NCBI RefSeq assembly: GCF_000237325.1
Contig: NC_017542.1
Coordinates: forward strand, 2,948,501-3,012,500
Length of the DNA stretch: 64,000 nt
DNA from: Paenibacillus polymyxa M1
Lineage (GTDB): Bacteria > Bacillota > Bacilli > Paenibacillales > Paenibacillaceae
Reading direction: 5' to 3'
Part shown: one piece after another, positions 55,815 to 63,654 of the stretch
Layout: every line of letters begins with the position of its first letter
Numbering within the stretch: the first letter of the stretch is position 1
Translations under genes and position numbers: made by a program
Notes under the pieces: model-generated
The model's input: only the letters and a program-made list of their open reading frames with translations
The model's database searches: none
Told to the model about the DNA's origin: nothing

Positions 55815-56621
55815 TTAGTGCTTTTGTAAATCCATCATTTTCTTTATCGTTAACAATACACCGTTTTCTTCATTGGATTTGGTAATAAAACTTGCTGCAT
55901 TTTTAGTATTCTCACAAGCATTTTTTACAGCAAAACTGTATTTGGCAATACTCATAAGCTCCACATCATTTTCACCATCTCCAAAAGACATGGTTTCATC
56001 CATAGTAACGCCCAATATCTCTTGAAGTTTTCTTACCGTCTCCCCTTTATGAGTATGAAGGGCTGTAATATCCAGCCAATTTGCTTCAGAATCGACAATA
56101 TAAATTTGATCTAGCAGCGTTTTTTCAACATGTTTTCTTAATAAGGAACTTCTCCCGGATGGATCGTAAACCGTTATTTTAAGAAAGTTGCTGTTTATTT
56201 GATCAAATGAATCAATCTTTAGCACTTCCTTGTAGGAGCCCTTCACAATTTTGTAATATTCTTCTTGAATATGAGAGTGAACATAAGCTCCTTCTGTTGT
56301 ACATGCTATGATAATAAAATCCTTAGCAAAAGCTTCAATTTGATTGATCGCTTGTAATGCTAAATTACGTTCAATTGTAAACTCTTTTACAACGACTCCA
56401 TCCTTTTTAATGCGAGTCGCGCTGTCCCCTAAAATCCAGATCCCTTTTCCATGTTCACCAAACAATTCTTCTACTCTTTCACATTGCTTACCTGTACAAG
56501 CAACAAAGGAGATATTATTTTCTTGCATTTCTTCATACACTTGATTGAATAATTCAATATCAAACGTGCCACTATTGTTCAGAAAAGTACCATCCAAATC
56601 ACTTACTACCAGTTTAAACAT
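55815..56621 (-). CDS. HAD superfamily Cof-type phosphatase
   Basis: 268 residues from the ATG at 56621 behind GGGAGG. HAD motif I DLDGTFLNN, motif II ACTGKQ, and the last motif FGDGENDVEL define the Cof/YbiV type (class IIB cap). Probably a sugar-phosphate phosphatase. Between the ROK kinase and a small membrane protein gene. Confidence 0.9.
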   Translation of the reverse strand: MFKLVVSDLDGTFLNNSGTFDIELFNQVYEEMQENNISFVACTGKQCERVEELFGEHGKGIWILGDSATRIKKDGVVVKEFTIERNLALQAINQIEAFAKDFIIIACTTEGAYVHSHIQEEYYKIVKGSYKEVLKIDSFDQINSNFLKITVYDPSGRSSLLRKHVEKTLLDQIYIVDSEANWLDITALHTHKGETVRKLQEILGVTMDETMSFGDGENDVELMSIAKYSFAVKNACENTKNAASFITKSNEENGVLLTIKKMMDLQKH

Positions 56622-56668
56622 AAATAAGCCTCCCTTAGTTGTTTGATACACTTATTGTCAGTTCATAC

Positions 56669-56833
56669 TTACGGTTTTTTATGTTCATTCCAGGGATCAA
56701 CATCAAAGTCTCTATTAAAATTCTCAAACTTACGTGCTGCAAGCTTTTGAACAAAAGAAGAATGAGCCAAACTACTGATTATGAAATACGTAATGCATAA
56801 AACGGTAACGCATAAGACTCCTTCAATCCCCAC
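56669..56833 (-). CDS. Small membrane protein, 54 residues
   Basis: GTG start at 56833 with AAGGGAG nine bases upstream; the frame opens 15 codons earlier. One membrane helix (about 4-24) followed by a charged cytosolic tail (KLAARKFENFNRDFDVDPWNEHKKP split as the last 25 residues). In the operon between the 39-residue protein and the HAD gene. Unknown family. Confidence 0.65.
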   Translation of the reverse strand: MGIEGVLCVTVLCITYFIISSLAHSSFVQKLAARKFENFNRDFDVDPWNEHKKP

Positions 56834-56987
56834 ATTGTCGCACTCCCTTCTGTCGTATCTGCAACTTTTATACAACATCTAATCCATTTAAACAGCTCGA
56901 TACAGTTCCAGTCCACTTCATAAAAGATTTAATTAAAGATGTTAATAAAGAGAGTAAAAAAAGCACCTTTATTAAGTGATTATAAAA

Positions 56988-57107
56988 CTACTCAAAAAAA
57001 TCATCGATGGAGCGGTAAGGTTTTACATCCATAGGCTGTCTTGATAATGCTAAGCACCAGTAAGTACCACACCATATAACTAAACATAAAAAAATAAGTG
57101 AGATCAT
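56988..57107 (-). CDS. Very small membrane protein, 39 residues
   Basis: ATG at 57107 behind AAAGGAGAG. MISLIFLCLVIWCGTYWCLA forms one helix, then a short tail RQPMDVKPYRSIDDFFE. Same layout as the 54-residue protein downstream. Together they lie directly after the MFS transporter gene; they may be accessory subunits. Unknown family. Confidence 0.7.
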   Translation of the reverse strand: MISLIFLCLVIWCGTYWCLALSRQPMDVKPYRSIDDFFE

Positions 57108-57153
57108 AGAGTGCTCTCCTTTCTCTTTTAGGGTATACATTTACTTTAGCTGA

Positions 57154-57167
57154 TGAAACGCGTTTCA
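57154..57167. promoter_or_regulatory. LacI-type palindrome in the sugar operon
   Basis: Perfect 14-bp palindrome TGAAACGCGTTTCA between the MFS gene and the 39-residue gene, with TTGACT just upstream on the minus strand. It resembles a cre or other LacI-family operator but has GC, not CG, at the centre, so a CcpA site is uncertain. Confidence 0.5.
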
Positions 57168-57186
57168 AGTCAAGTTGTAATTTGTC

Positions 57187-58407
57187 TTAACCCTTCAAAA
57201 TTCTCTTTCTCAGTATACGATTCACTTGTTCTGAACTGAGTAGCATAAAAAGAAGGAAAACAAGGACTGCAACCGGAAAAAAATGAATACTTACCTGAGA
57301 TGCTATCAGCCCAACAATGGGCGGGAGTAATGTTGTGCCTGTATAAGCAACTGCCATCTGATAACCCATGAGTTTGGCGGAGTTTTCCTTACCGAACCGT
57401 GTTGGCGTTTCATGAAGAAGTCCAGGATAAATCGGTGCAAGCCCTAATCCAATAAGGATAAAACCGGGCAATAAAAAGGCAACAGGCAACGGAAATAGCA
57501 AAATGAGTCCACCTGCAACAGCAGTAAGTTGGCCAATCCGGATTAGGATACGATTATTTATTTTTAAAGTTACAAACCCCGTAATCAGCCTGCCTACCGT
57601 GATTCCACCGTAGTACAAAGATACCCAACCAGCAGCAGTTTCAGCTGGGATGTTTCTAGCCCCTACCAAAAAGCTGGCTCCCCATAAACCTACCGTTGCC
57701 TCTACACCACAATAAAACAAAAAAGCAACGAGCGTGTTCTTAACTCCTTTCATTCGAATTAGATTTTGTTTGGGTGTGTTCTCAACTTGTGCTATATTGT
57801 GATCCATCTGTGAGTAGTCTGATTGAGCTTCAGAAATAATCGAATCTTGTATCGCGTTTACACGTTTCCATAATGGCAGTGTAATAAGCAAAATAATAAC
57901 AAGTCCCCACTGAATCATGGATACGGCTGTATAGCCACTTCTCCATGAATTGTAGTTCGAAATGTAGAAAGACATAATGATTGGTCCCATCGTAGCTCCA
58001 ACACCCCAAAAACAATGCAGCCAGCTCATATGATGTGCCTTATAATGAGTAGCCACATATTGATTGAGTGCTGCATCTACAGCTCCCCCGCCGAGGCCAA
58101 GAGGAATTGCTAAGAGTACGAGCCAGAACAATGAAGGTGCAAAAGAAAACCCGAGTAAAGCTCCTGCAGTCAAAAAGCAGCTCATTAGAGTAATCTTGCC
58201 TGTACCTATTTTTTCAATGATAGTTCCACTGGCTAGACTTGATACAATGGTTCCGCCTGCAACGACCATGGATACTATTCCGGCTGACCCAAAATCAGCC
58301 CCGAGTTCCGGCCACATCACAGGCCATGCTGCCCCAAACAGGGAATCCGGGATTCCCAAGCTAATAAACGCTAGATAAATAATAATCAGAAACCAGGTTG
58401 CCATCAT
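57187..58407 (-). CDS. MFS transporter, sugar type
   Basis: 406 residues, 12 helices with a long middle loop (about 190-225). Tandem ATG codons at 58407 and 58404 follow GGAGGAG. LGLGGGAVDAALNQYVA and HCFWGVGATMGP match the FucP/YfkF-like sugar-transporter group. First gene after the ROK repressor, only 33 bases away; likely imports the sugar used by the operon. Confidence 0.85.
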   Translation of the reverse strand: MMATWFLIIIYLAFISLGIPDSLFGAAWPVMWPELGADFGSAGIVSMVVAGGTIVSSLASGTIIEKIGTGKITLMSCFLTAGALLGFSFAPSLFWLVLLAIPLGLGGGAVDAALNQYVATHYKAHHMSWLHCFWGVGATMGPIIMSFYISNYNSWRSGYTAVSMIQWGLVIILLITLPLWKRVNAIQDSIISEAQSDYSQMDHNIAQVENTPKQNLIRMKGVKNTLVAFLFYCGVEATVGLWGASFLVGARNIPAETAAGWVSLYYGGITVGRLITGFVTLKINNRILIRIGQLTAVAGGLILLFPLPVAFLLPGFILIGLGLAPIYPGLLHETPTRFGKENSAKLMGYQMAVAYTGTTLLPPIVGLIASQVSIHFFPVAVLVFLLFMLLSSEQVNRILRKRILKG

Positions 58408-58440
58408 GTTTCTCCTCCTCTGCTCAAACGATAGATGTCA

Positions 58441-59442
58441 TTATCTAAAAACAATAATAGGACGTTCTAATTCTTTTAGGGTTAACTCTCTCAACCCTGT
58501 TTTAAAATCCTCATAAAATAAATCGGAGAGAACAATGTCAGGATACAAAGGCATCTCATGCTTAGCTTTGTAGGTTTCCAAAAAACGAAAGAAAGAGTCT
58601 TCTTCTATATTCTCTCTATAGACTACAATTTGATCAGGATCAAATATAGATTGTAATGTTTGAATTATTTCACATATACTATTGAAAAAAACTTCTCTTC
58701 CCTTGCTTTCATCCCACACTATAGACGGGAGGAATTTGATTTCACCAGCCAATCCATGTTTGCCCTTTAAAACTCCATTGCGTAAATAAATCCCCATCCC
58801 TGGTGGAGAATTTTCAGGAAAATAGATAGCTAGCACACATTGATCTTCATCTAACTGTTCTCTGTAAACGTATCCACACACAGCGGCATTTACATCATTC
58901 TCCACCATAACGGGCAAACCAAATTTGCTCTGCACATCCTCTGCTAACCGGATTCCATTCAACCTTTCATGACTGCTGACTGTAATCTCTCCATCAACCG
59001 ATTGTCCCGGGATTCCAATACCAATAACCTTAATAGAAGGATAAAGTGAAATGATGCCTTGAATCGTGGAATAAAATTGTGCATCATCAAAAATTTGAAA
59101 GGGGTGTTCTTCTTTCATGAGAGCGTCCTCGTTTAAATTAACGACCGTGGTTGATACTACATCCGTTCCTTGTTTTTCATTAATATGTATAATCAGTGCC
59201 AGACTATACTCATAATTAAAACGATAGGTTAAGGCATGTCTACCACCGTTGGAAGGCACAATCTCATCTTCAAAAATCTCTCCATTATTAAGCAATTCCT
59301 GCATAAGCGTATTGATAGTCACCACACTTAAATCAGTCAATGCGGCCAGTTGGGGCTTTGTGGCCTTGCTGATCTGCTTTAATACTTTGCGAACCAGATT
59401 CAAATTTATTTCTTTAATTAAATTTGTATTAGCTTTTTCCAT
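58441..59442 (-). CDS. ROK family transcriptional repressor
   Basis: 333 residues. N-terminal winged helix (about 12-70: VLKQISKATKPQLAALTDLS), then a ROK sugar-binding domain (GIGIPGQSVDG, ENDVNAAVCGYVY, HGLAGEIKFLP). NagC/XylR type: sugar binding releases DNA. First gene of the operon; a large inverted repeat upstream of its start is the likely operator. Confidence 0.9.
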   Translation of the reverse strand: MEKANTNLIKEINLNLVRKVLKQISKATKPQLAALTDLSVVTINTLMQELLNNGEIFEDEIVPSNGGRHALTYRFNYEYSLALIIHINEKQGTDVVSTTVVNLNEDALMKEEHPFQIFDDAQFYSTIQGIISLYPSIKVIGIGIPGQSVDGEITVSSHERLNGIRLAEDVQSKFGLPVMVENDVNAAVCGYVYREQLDEDQCVLAIYFPENSPPGMGIYLRNGVLKGKHGLAGEIKFLPSIVWDESKGREVFFNSICEIIQTLQSIFDPDQIVVYRENIEEDSFFRFLETYKAKHEMPLYPDIVLSDLFYEDFKTGLRELTLKELERPIIVFR

Positions 59443-59460
59443 ATCGGTGCTCCTTCTTTT

Positions 59461-59519
59461 ACAAAATTAGTGGGATCACTTTATAAAGATGCTTTACGAA
59501 GTAGTCCCACTAATTTTGT
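59461..59519. promoter_or_regulatory. Paired operator upstream of the ROK repressor gene
   Basis: Perfect 15-bp arms ACAAAATTAGTGGGA and TCCCACTAATTTTGT, 29 bases apart, so 44 bases centre to centre (about four helix turns). TATAAA lies between them on the minus strand. The core TTAGTGGGA resembles ROK/XylR half-sites. Confidence 0.7.
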
Positions 59520-59747
59520 AGCAAAATATTACCTTTGTCAAGACCAGAGTATGCTGGGCATTAAATAAACAAAGCTGTAAAAATCAAGACAAAGCTTATG
59601 ATAAAGATTACAAGTTCATAATATTAAGAACATAGTATCATGGATTTAATTTACAAGTCAGGTTCAATTATTTTCTATCCGGTTTACGTAATAATAATTA
59701 TGTAAACTAACTCTAGATAAACTATATAATATAATCGTGGAATATAA
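59520..59747. other. AT-rich gap with dif-like site d
   Basis: With the operator region this makes 305 bases without a gene between the ROK repressor and the recombinase. Apart from the site at 59681-59708 I see nothing in it. Confidence 0.6.
59681..59708 (+). repeat. dif-like Xer site d
   Basis: Left arm GGTTTACGTAA, centre TAATAA, right arm TTATGTAAACT. Lies 39 bases beyond the 3' end of the recombinase gene. Confidence 0.7.
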
Positions 59748-60704
59748 TTACAATCCCGTTATGGGTATCTGAATATCCAGCTTATCCATCGCTTTTTCCT
59801 TTTCCCGATCAGTGACATGTGTATATACAGTGGTGGTCTGGATGGATGAATGCCCCAGCAGCTCCTGTACTGTACGCAGATCTGCTCCCTTGCGCAATAG
59901 CATCGTGGCAAATGTATGTCTTAGCTTATGGCTGGAATAAGCCTCCCGACGCTCTAAGCCCTTATCTTGCTGGAATCGTTCGAACGTTTCTGTAGCAATC
60001 TGTTGGATAGAGCGCACGGCCAGACGGCGACCTTTTTGGGATATGAACATCGCGTCTTCCTTACCTCTCCACGGCGTCAATCTTTCCTCCAATGCATGCT
60101 CTACAAAATCACATACAGCCGCTGGCACTGGCAGGGTGCGCCACTTACGTCCTTTACCGAACACATCTAAGGTGCGTCTTTCTCGGCTGTAATCTGAGAC
60201 ATTCAAAGAATGAATCTCCCCCACCCGTAATCCCATGTAAACCATAAGTAGAAAGATAGCCATATTACGATTTGCATACTTACCTTCCACCGCAAGCAAA
60301 AACGGCTGAATATCCTTCTCATCCAGATAGACAGGCATACGATTCTTTTCAGTCTTTGCTTTTTTGATTCCCGCAGCCGGATTCGTGCTGCATAACTCAA
60401 ATTCTTGTAATGCTCTAAAAAAACTGTTCACCGCTGCATGCTTCCGGTTCCGCGTACTATCTCCGGCGCCTCCTTCCCGCGCTTTAGACAAATACGACAT
60501 CACATGAATCTTTTTCACCTGGTCAAGTGGTTTATCACGCAATGTACGTAAAAACTGTTTTACATCCCCTGTGTAATTTTTTTGCGTATGTATCGTATAC
60601 CCCGCATCCTTCATCCAAATCAAAAAAGCTTCCAGCTCTTCAGTATACACTTCATCAATTTCTTCTGTCGTATCTAGCTCCATATGTCGCAAATCTTTTT
60701 TCAT
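59748..60704 (-). CDS. Tyrosine recombinase, XerC/XerD-like
   Basis: 318 residues from the ATG at 60704 behind TGGAGG. N-terminal SAM-like core-binding domain (about 22-108) and catalytic domain (about 130-310) with Arg in [10 protein letters not shown], His-Arg in [11 protein letters not shown], His in LGHSSIQTT and the nucleophile Tyr in TTVYTHV. No phage genes are near. It lies between dif-like sites d and e. It may act on these sites or be a second Xer protein; the chromosomal XerC and XerD are not in the window. Confidence 0.92.
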   Translation of the reverse strand: MKKDLRHMELDTTEEIDEVYTEELEAFLIWMKDAGYTIHTQKNYTGDVKQFLRTLRDKPLDQVKKIHVMSYLSKAREGGAGDSTRNRKHAAVNSFFRALQEFELCSTNPAAGIKKAKTEKNRMPVYLDEKDIQPFLLAVEGKYANRNMAIFLLMVYMGLRVGEIHSLNVSDYSRERRTLDVFGKGRKWRTLPVPAAVCDFVEHALEERLTPWRGKEDAMFISQKGRRLAVRSIQQIATETFERFQQDKGLERREAYSSHKLRHTFATMLLRKGADLRTVQELLGHSSIQTTTVYTHVTDREKEKAMDKLDIQIPITGL

Positions 60705-60784
60705 CCCGCTTGCCTCCATTCAGTTCAAATTCCAAAATATGCTGTAAAACGATCATCTTCGTCTGATTTTTATCGACAATCCAA

Positions 60785-60813
60785 TCGACATCTTATGCAG
60801 GAGAGCATATAAA
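60785..60813 (+). promoter_or_regulatory. Possible promoter before the hairpin at 60829
   Basis: TCGACA (60785-60790) and TATAAA (60808-60813) are spaced 17 bases. A transcript from here would meet a terminator after about 45 bases. Confidence 0.4.
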
Positions 60814-60828
60814 AGTCGTTTTAAATCT

Positions 60829-60864
60829 AAACTGCGTATAATTTATATTATACGCAGTTTTTTT
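60829..60864 (+). terminator. Perfect terminator in the recombinase-lactonase gap
   Basis: AAACTGCGTATAA and TTATACGCAGTTT (13 bp) with a 6-base loop and seven T on the plus strand. There is no plus-strand gene before it, so it ends a tiny RNA or controls read-through toward 61171. Confidence 0.8.
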
Positions 60865-61035
60865 GAGCACTTTTTAAGTATAAATAAAGCGTGTCCCTCT
60901 TGTCCAGCCTATGTACTTACCCTTTTTTGCTCATCCGATTATACATCAGCACGTACTGGCCTTTGTGACGGCAGATTCCTGCTGGACGCCTACATGCCCT
61001 ATCATTTAAACTATTAGAAATTAATTTTTGAAAGT

Positions 61036-61120
61036 ACGGGATTACAGCGAAAGCATGAGGCTCCATCACCCCATCTTACAATGTAATACAAGCATCACTT
61101 TCTGCCAGCTGTAATCCCGT
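61036..61120 (+). ncRNA. Long inverted repeat upstream of the lactonase gene
   Basis: ACGGGATTACAGC and GCTGTAATCCCGT pair over 13 bp, extended by GAAAG/CTTTC past a small bulge. It ends 4 bases before dif-like site e. Possible leader structure or a cassette end; no coding capacity seen. The remainder of 60865-61035 shows nothing I can name. Confidence 0.5.
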
Positions 61121-61123
61121 TTA

Positions 61124-61151
61124 TTATTACATAATAATTATTATGTAAACT
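61124..61151 (+). repeat. dif-like Xer site e
   Basis: Left arm TTATTACATAA, centre TAATTA, right arm TTATGTAAACT. Lies 19 bases before the lactonase start codon. Confidence 0.7.
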
Positions 61152-61170
61152 AAGAGCGGAGGATGAATGT

Positions 61171-61926
61171 ATGATTAACAAATTGTACTGGTTACCGGTC
61201 GGTCAGCTTGATATTGATCGCTCCTCACTCAACCATCATGCACAGCCTGGTGAACTGGTGCGCCTGCAAATCTGGTCGTATCTGTTGGAGACAGATCACG
61301 GTCCGATTCTCATTGACACCGGTATGCCGGATTCGTTTATCAACAATCCAGATTATTTTAAAAATACACCGTTTGAAGGGCGCTTCATTCCCCATATGTC
61401 AGCCGATGATAGTATCGTAGCTGTACTGGATCGGATTGGCTATCAACCAGACGATATCCATGCCATCGTAATCTCTCATATGCATATGGATCATGCCGGA
61501 GGCAATCCGCATTTTCCGAAGACACCGATTTATGTGCAGCAGACCGAAGCAGACGCTGCGATCGGTAATCTGGAGTATGCGCCGCCGGAATGCGTGCAGA
61601 CGAACTTGAATTACCGACTGCTCCAAGGGGACCATGAGCTGGTTCCGGGCTTGCAACTGCTCTATACTCCGGGTCATTCGCCGGGTCATCAGTCCGCGCT
61701 GGTCACAACAAAGGAATCGGGTCCGGTCATGCTGACGATTGATGTTGCCTACACGCAGGAGAATTACGCAAACGACGTGCCGTTTGACGGCTTTGACCGT
61801 GAACAGGCACGCCAGTCAATCGCCCGCGTTCAGCAGATTGTGCAGGAGGTTAAGCCGAACCTATTGTTCTTCGGTCATAATCCTGAGCAGGTAGCCGTTC
61901 AGCCGGTATATCCACAGTACAAATAA
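61171..61926 (+). CDS. aiiA: N-acyl homoserine lactonase, AiiA-like
   Basis: 251 residues, the AiiA length. Opens the lactone ring of Gram-negative quorum signals. Metal and active-site residues are in place: HMHMDH, TPGHSPGHQS, the bridging Asp in TIDVAYT with the catalytic Tyr two residues on, and FFGHNPEQ. Alignment by eye to Bacillus AiiA runs the full length. GCGGAGG precedes the ATG. Site e lies directly upstream, so the gene may be the last cassette of the array. Confidence 0.92.
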   Translation: MINKLYWLPVGQLDIDRSSLNHHAQPGELVRLQIWSYLLETDHGPILIDTGMPDSFINNPDYFKNTPFEGRFIPHMSADDSIVAVLDRIGYQPDDIHAIVISHMHMDHAGGNPHFPKTPIYVQQTEADAAIGNLEYAPPECVQTNLNYRLLQGDHELVPGLQLLYTPGHSPGHQSALVTTKESGPVMLTIDVAYTQENYANDVPFDGFDREQARQSIARVQQIVQEVKPNLLFFGHNPEQVAVQPVYPQYK

Positions 61927-62361
61927 TGATAAATGTTATAGCCTCTTATTTTTTTCTTTTCATTAGGTAGTTGTAACGACTTCGACATTTAGGGCTGCAA
62001 AATTTGGTCACCTGAGATCGCTGATATGGAATAAACAAAGATTGCATTGAATAACCTTTGCTGTTCTCGTTGCTCCTCTCCATAGCTTCCAGCAAACTGA
62101 TAAGTGATTGCATAAACATGAAGCTAATGTCCCTAATCTCCTGTTATCGCCAGCATAAGGAAGTATATCTAAGAACTCAGGGGGTGAGCAGCTGTCGACG
62201 CGGTATGGATGATGAGGATAAGTATTTTGCTATCTCATTCTGTTTTCCCTTGATCATCCAGCACGATATACTTAAAGAAGTCGAAAGGCAACCTTATATT
62301 CAGTCTATGCTTATTTCTAAAATGTAGATTTATTCATGACAAAGGGAGTGTTCATTTACTT
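61927..62361. other. Gap after the lactonase gene
   Basis: 435 bases. A frame at 62058-62327 lacks a ribosome binding site and protein-like composition and is not called. No dif-like site, promoter or terminator was recognised, so the right border of the accessory region is not marked. Confidence 0.5.
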
Positions 62362-62529
62362 ATGAGTACCGAAATGCTGGAACGTCGAAGTGAGATTTTA
62401 AAACGAAACATCCATCAGTTGCTGGTTCAGGAAAATCAACACGGCGTGACACGGCAGGAAAATTACACGTTGCATAAAATGATCAGAGAGCTGCATCAAA
62501 CCTCTCATGCCTTGAATACTTCCCGTTGA
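62362..62529 (+). CDS. Small protein, 55 residues
   Basis: ATG at 62362 with AAAGGGAG about 14 bases upstream (long spacing). Charged, helical sequence (MLERRSEILKRNIHQLLVQE, then HKMIRELHQTSHAL) without cysteines or membrane segment. Followed after 24 bases by a strong terminator, which supports a real unit. Unknown family. Confidence 0.6.
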   Translation: MSTEMLERRSEILKRNIHQLLVQENQHGVTRQENYTLHKMIRELHQTSHALNTSR

Positions 62530-62552
62530 GATGAAAGGCTGCTACATCAAAC

Positions 62553-62603
62553 AAAAAATAACCTTCAGCTCCACTTCTTTAGTGGTGTTGAAGGTTATTT
62601 TTT
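62553..62603. terminator. Bidirectional terminator
   Basis: AAATAACCTTCA-CCACT/AGTGG-TGAAGGTTATTT with A- and T-runs on both sides, between the small gene and the convergent siderophore permease. Confidence 0.9.
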
Positions 62604-62606
62604 ATG

Positions 62607-63653
62607 TTATCCTTTTGAGCGACTCAAAAGATATAAGAAGTATGGCGCACCTATGATGGCAACAATTAATCCTGTCGGAATTTCTTTCTGTAAAGGTAAG
62701 GCTCGTGTGATCGTATCCGCTACAAGTACCAGGAGTGCTCCGACTAAAGCACAGGTTACCAGCAGCATTTTATGCTTCGGACCCACTAGCTTTCTTGCCA
62801 AATGTGGAGCTACCAAACCGACAAAACCGATCCCGCCACTAACCGACACACTTGAACTGGCTAGTCCAACTGCAGCCGCGAGGAGAAGAATGCGTTCCTT
62901 TTCGATAGGTGTACCTAACCCGGATGCCGTCTGATCCCCCAAATTAAGCACATTCATTACGTTTGCTTTATAGTATGCGAAGGGAAGCAATACAATTATC
63001 CAAGGCAGCAGAGCCATTACGAATTTCCAGTTTGAACCCCATATGCTTCCTGCTAACCAATTAGCTACAAACGTGTAGCTTTCAGGTGTCAACTTAAGAG
63101 TCATAATGATCATGGCAGCACTGATGCCCGCCGCTACCCCAATTCCGCTCAGCAATAGCCTTGTCGGAGAAATGCCTTCGCCTTTTTTGTAAGAAAGAGC
63201 ATAGATCAGAATAGCAGTCGCTCCCGATCCAATTAGTGCAAGAGCGGGTAGTAAAAATAATGAATTCATAGTTTGCATAGATGGGAAAAGTAGTACAAAC
63301 AACATCACCATCAGCCCGGCGCCTGCATTAATCCCCAGAATACCAGGGTCTGCTAGACTGTTGCGTGATACCCCCTGCATAATACAACCGGAAACAGCCA
63401 AACCTGCACCGATCAGAATGGCAATAATCATTCGCGGTAACCGAAATTCAAAGAGAATTAATTCCTGCTGTGGAGTCCCTTGTCCGAACAAGGTTCTAAA
63501 AAGCTCCATTGGCGAAAGTCGGATCGTTCCCGTGTTCGCGCTCACAGTGAATGCAGCAATGAGCAATACAAGCAAAATGATAACAACCATCCAATCATGG
63601 ATTTTTTTACGGTGACTTGCTTTGGCAATAGCCCCATTCGTAACGTTACTCAT
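62607..63653 (-). CDS. Iron-siderophore ABC permease, FecCD family
   Basis: 348 residues, about ten helices. RLPRMIIAILIGAGLAVSGCIMQ and VSGGIGFVGLVAPHLARKLVGP are FecCD signatures (BtuC fold). Forms a pair with the next permease, whose stop is one base upstream of this ATG. A heterodimeric channel for ferric siderophore uptake is expected; binding protein and ATPase lie outside the window. Confidence 0.92.
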   Translation of the reverse strand: MSNVTNGAIAKASHRKKIHDWMVVIILLVLLIAAFTVSANTGTIRLSPMELFRTLFGQGTPQQELILFEFRLPRMIIAILIGAGLAVSGCIMQGVSRNSLADPGILGINAGAGLMVMLFVLLFPSMQTMNSLFLLPALALIGSGATAILIYALSYKKGEGISPTRLLLSGIGVAAGISAAMIIMTLKLTPESYTFVANWLAGSIWGSNWKFVMALLPWIIVLLPFAYYKANVMNVLNLGDQTASGLGTPIEKERILLLAAAVGLASSSVSVSGGIGFVGLVAPHLARKLVGPKHKMLLVTCALVGALLVLVADTITRALPLQKEIPTGLIVAIIGAPYFLYLLSRSKG

Positions 63654-63654
63654 C

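Noticed and set aside
57154..57167. Calling the palindrome a standard CcpA cre site
   Set aside because: The two central bases are GC where cre has CG; kept only as a LacI-type palindrome.
50509..61151. The repeated palindromes as plain TetR/MarR operators
   Set aside because: Not fully excluded, but the constant 11-6-11 layout, conserved right arm, variable centre and positions away from promoters (site c) fit Xer sites better.
62058..62327. 89-codon plus-strand frame after aiiA
   Set aside because: No ribosome binding site, no family resemblance, unlike composition; may be chance.
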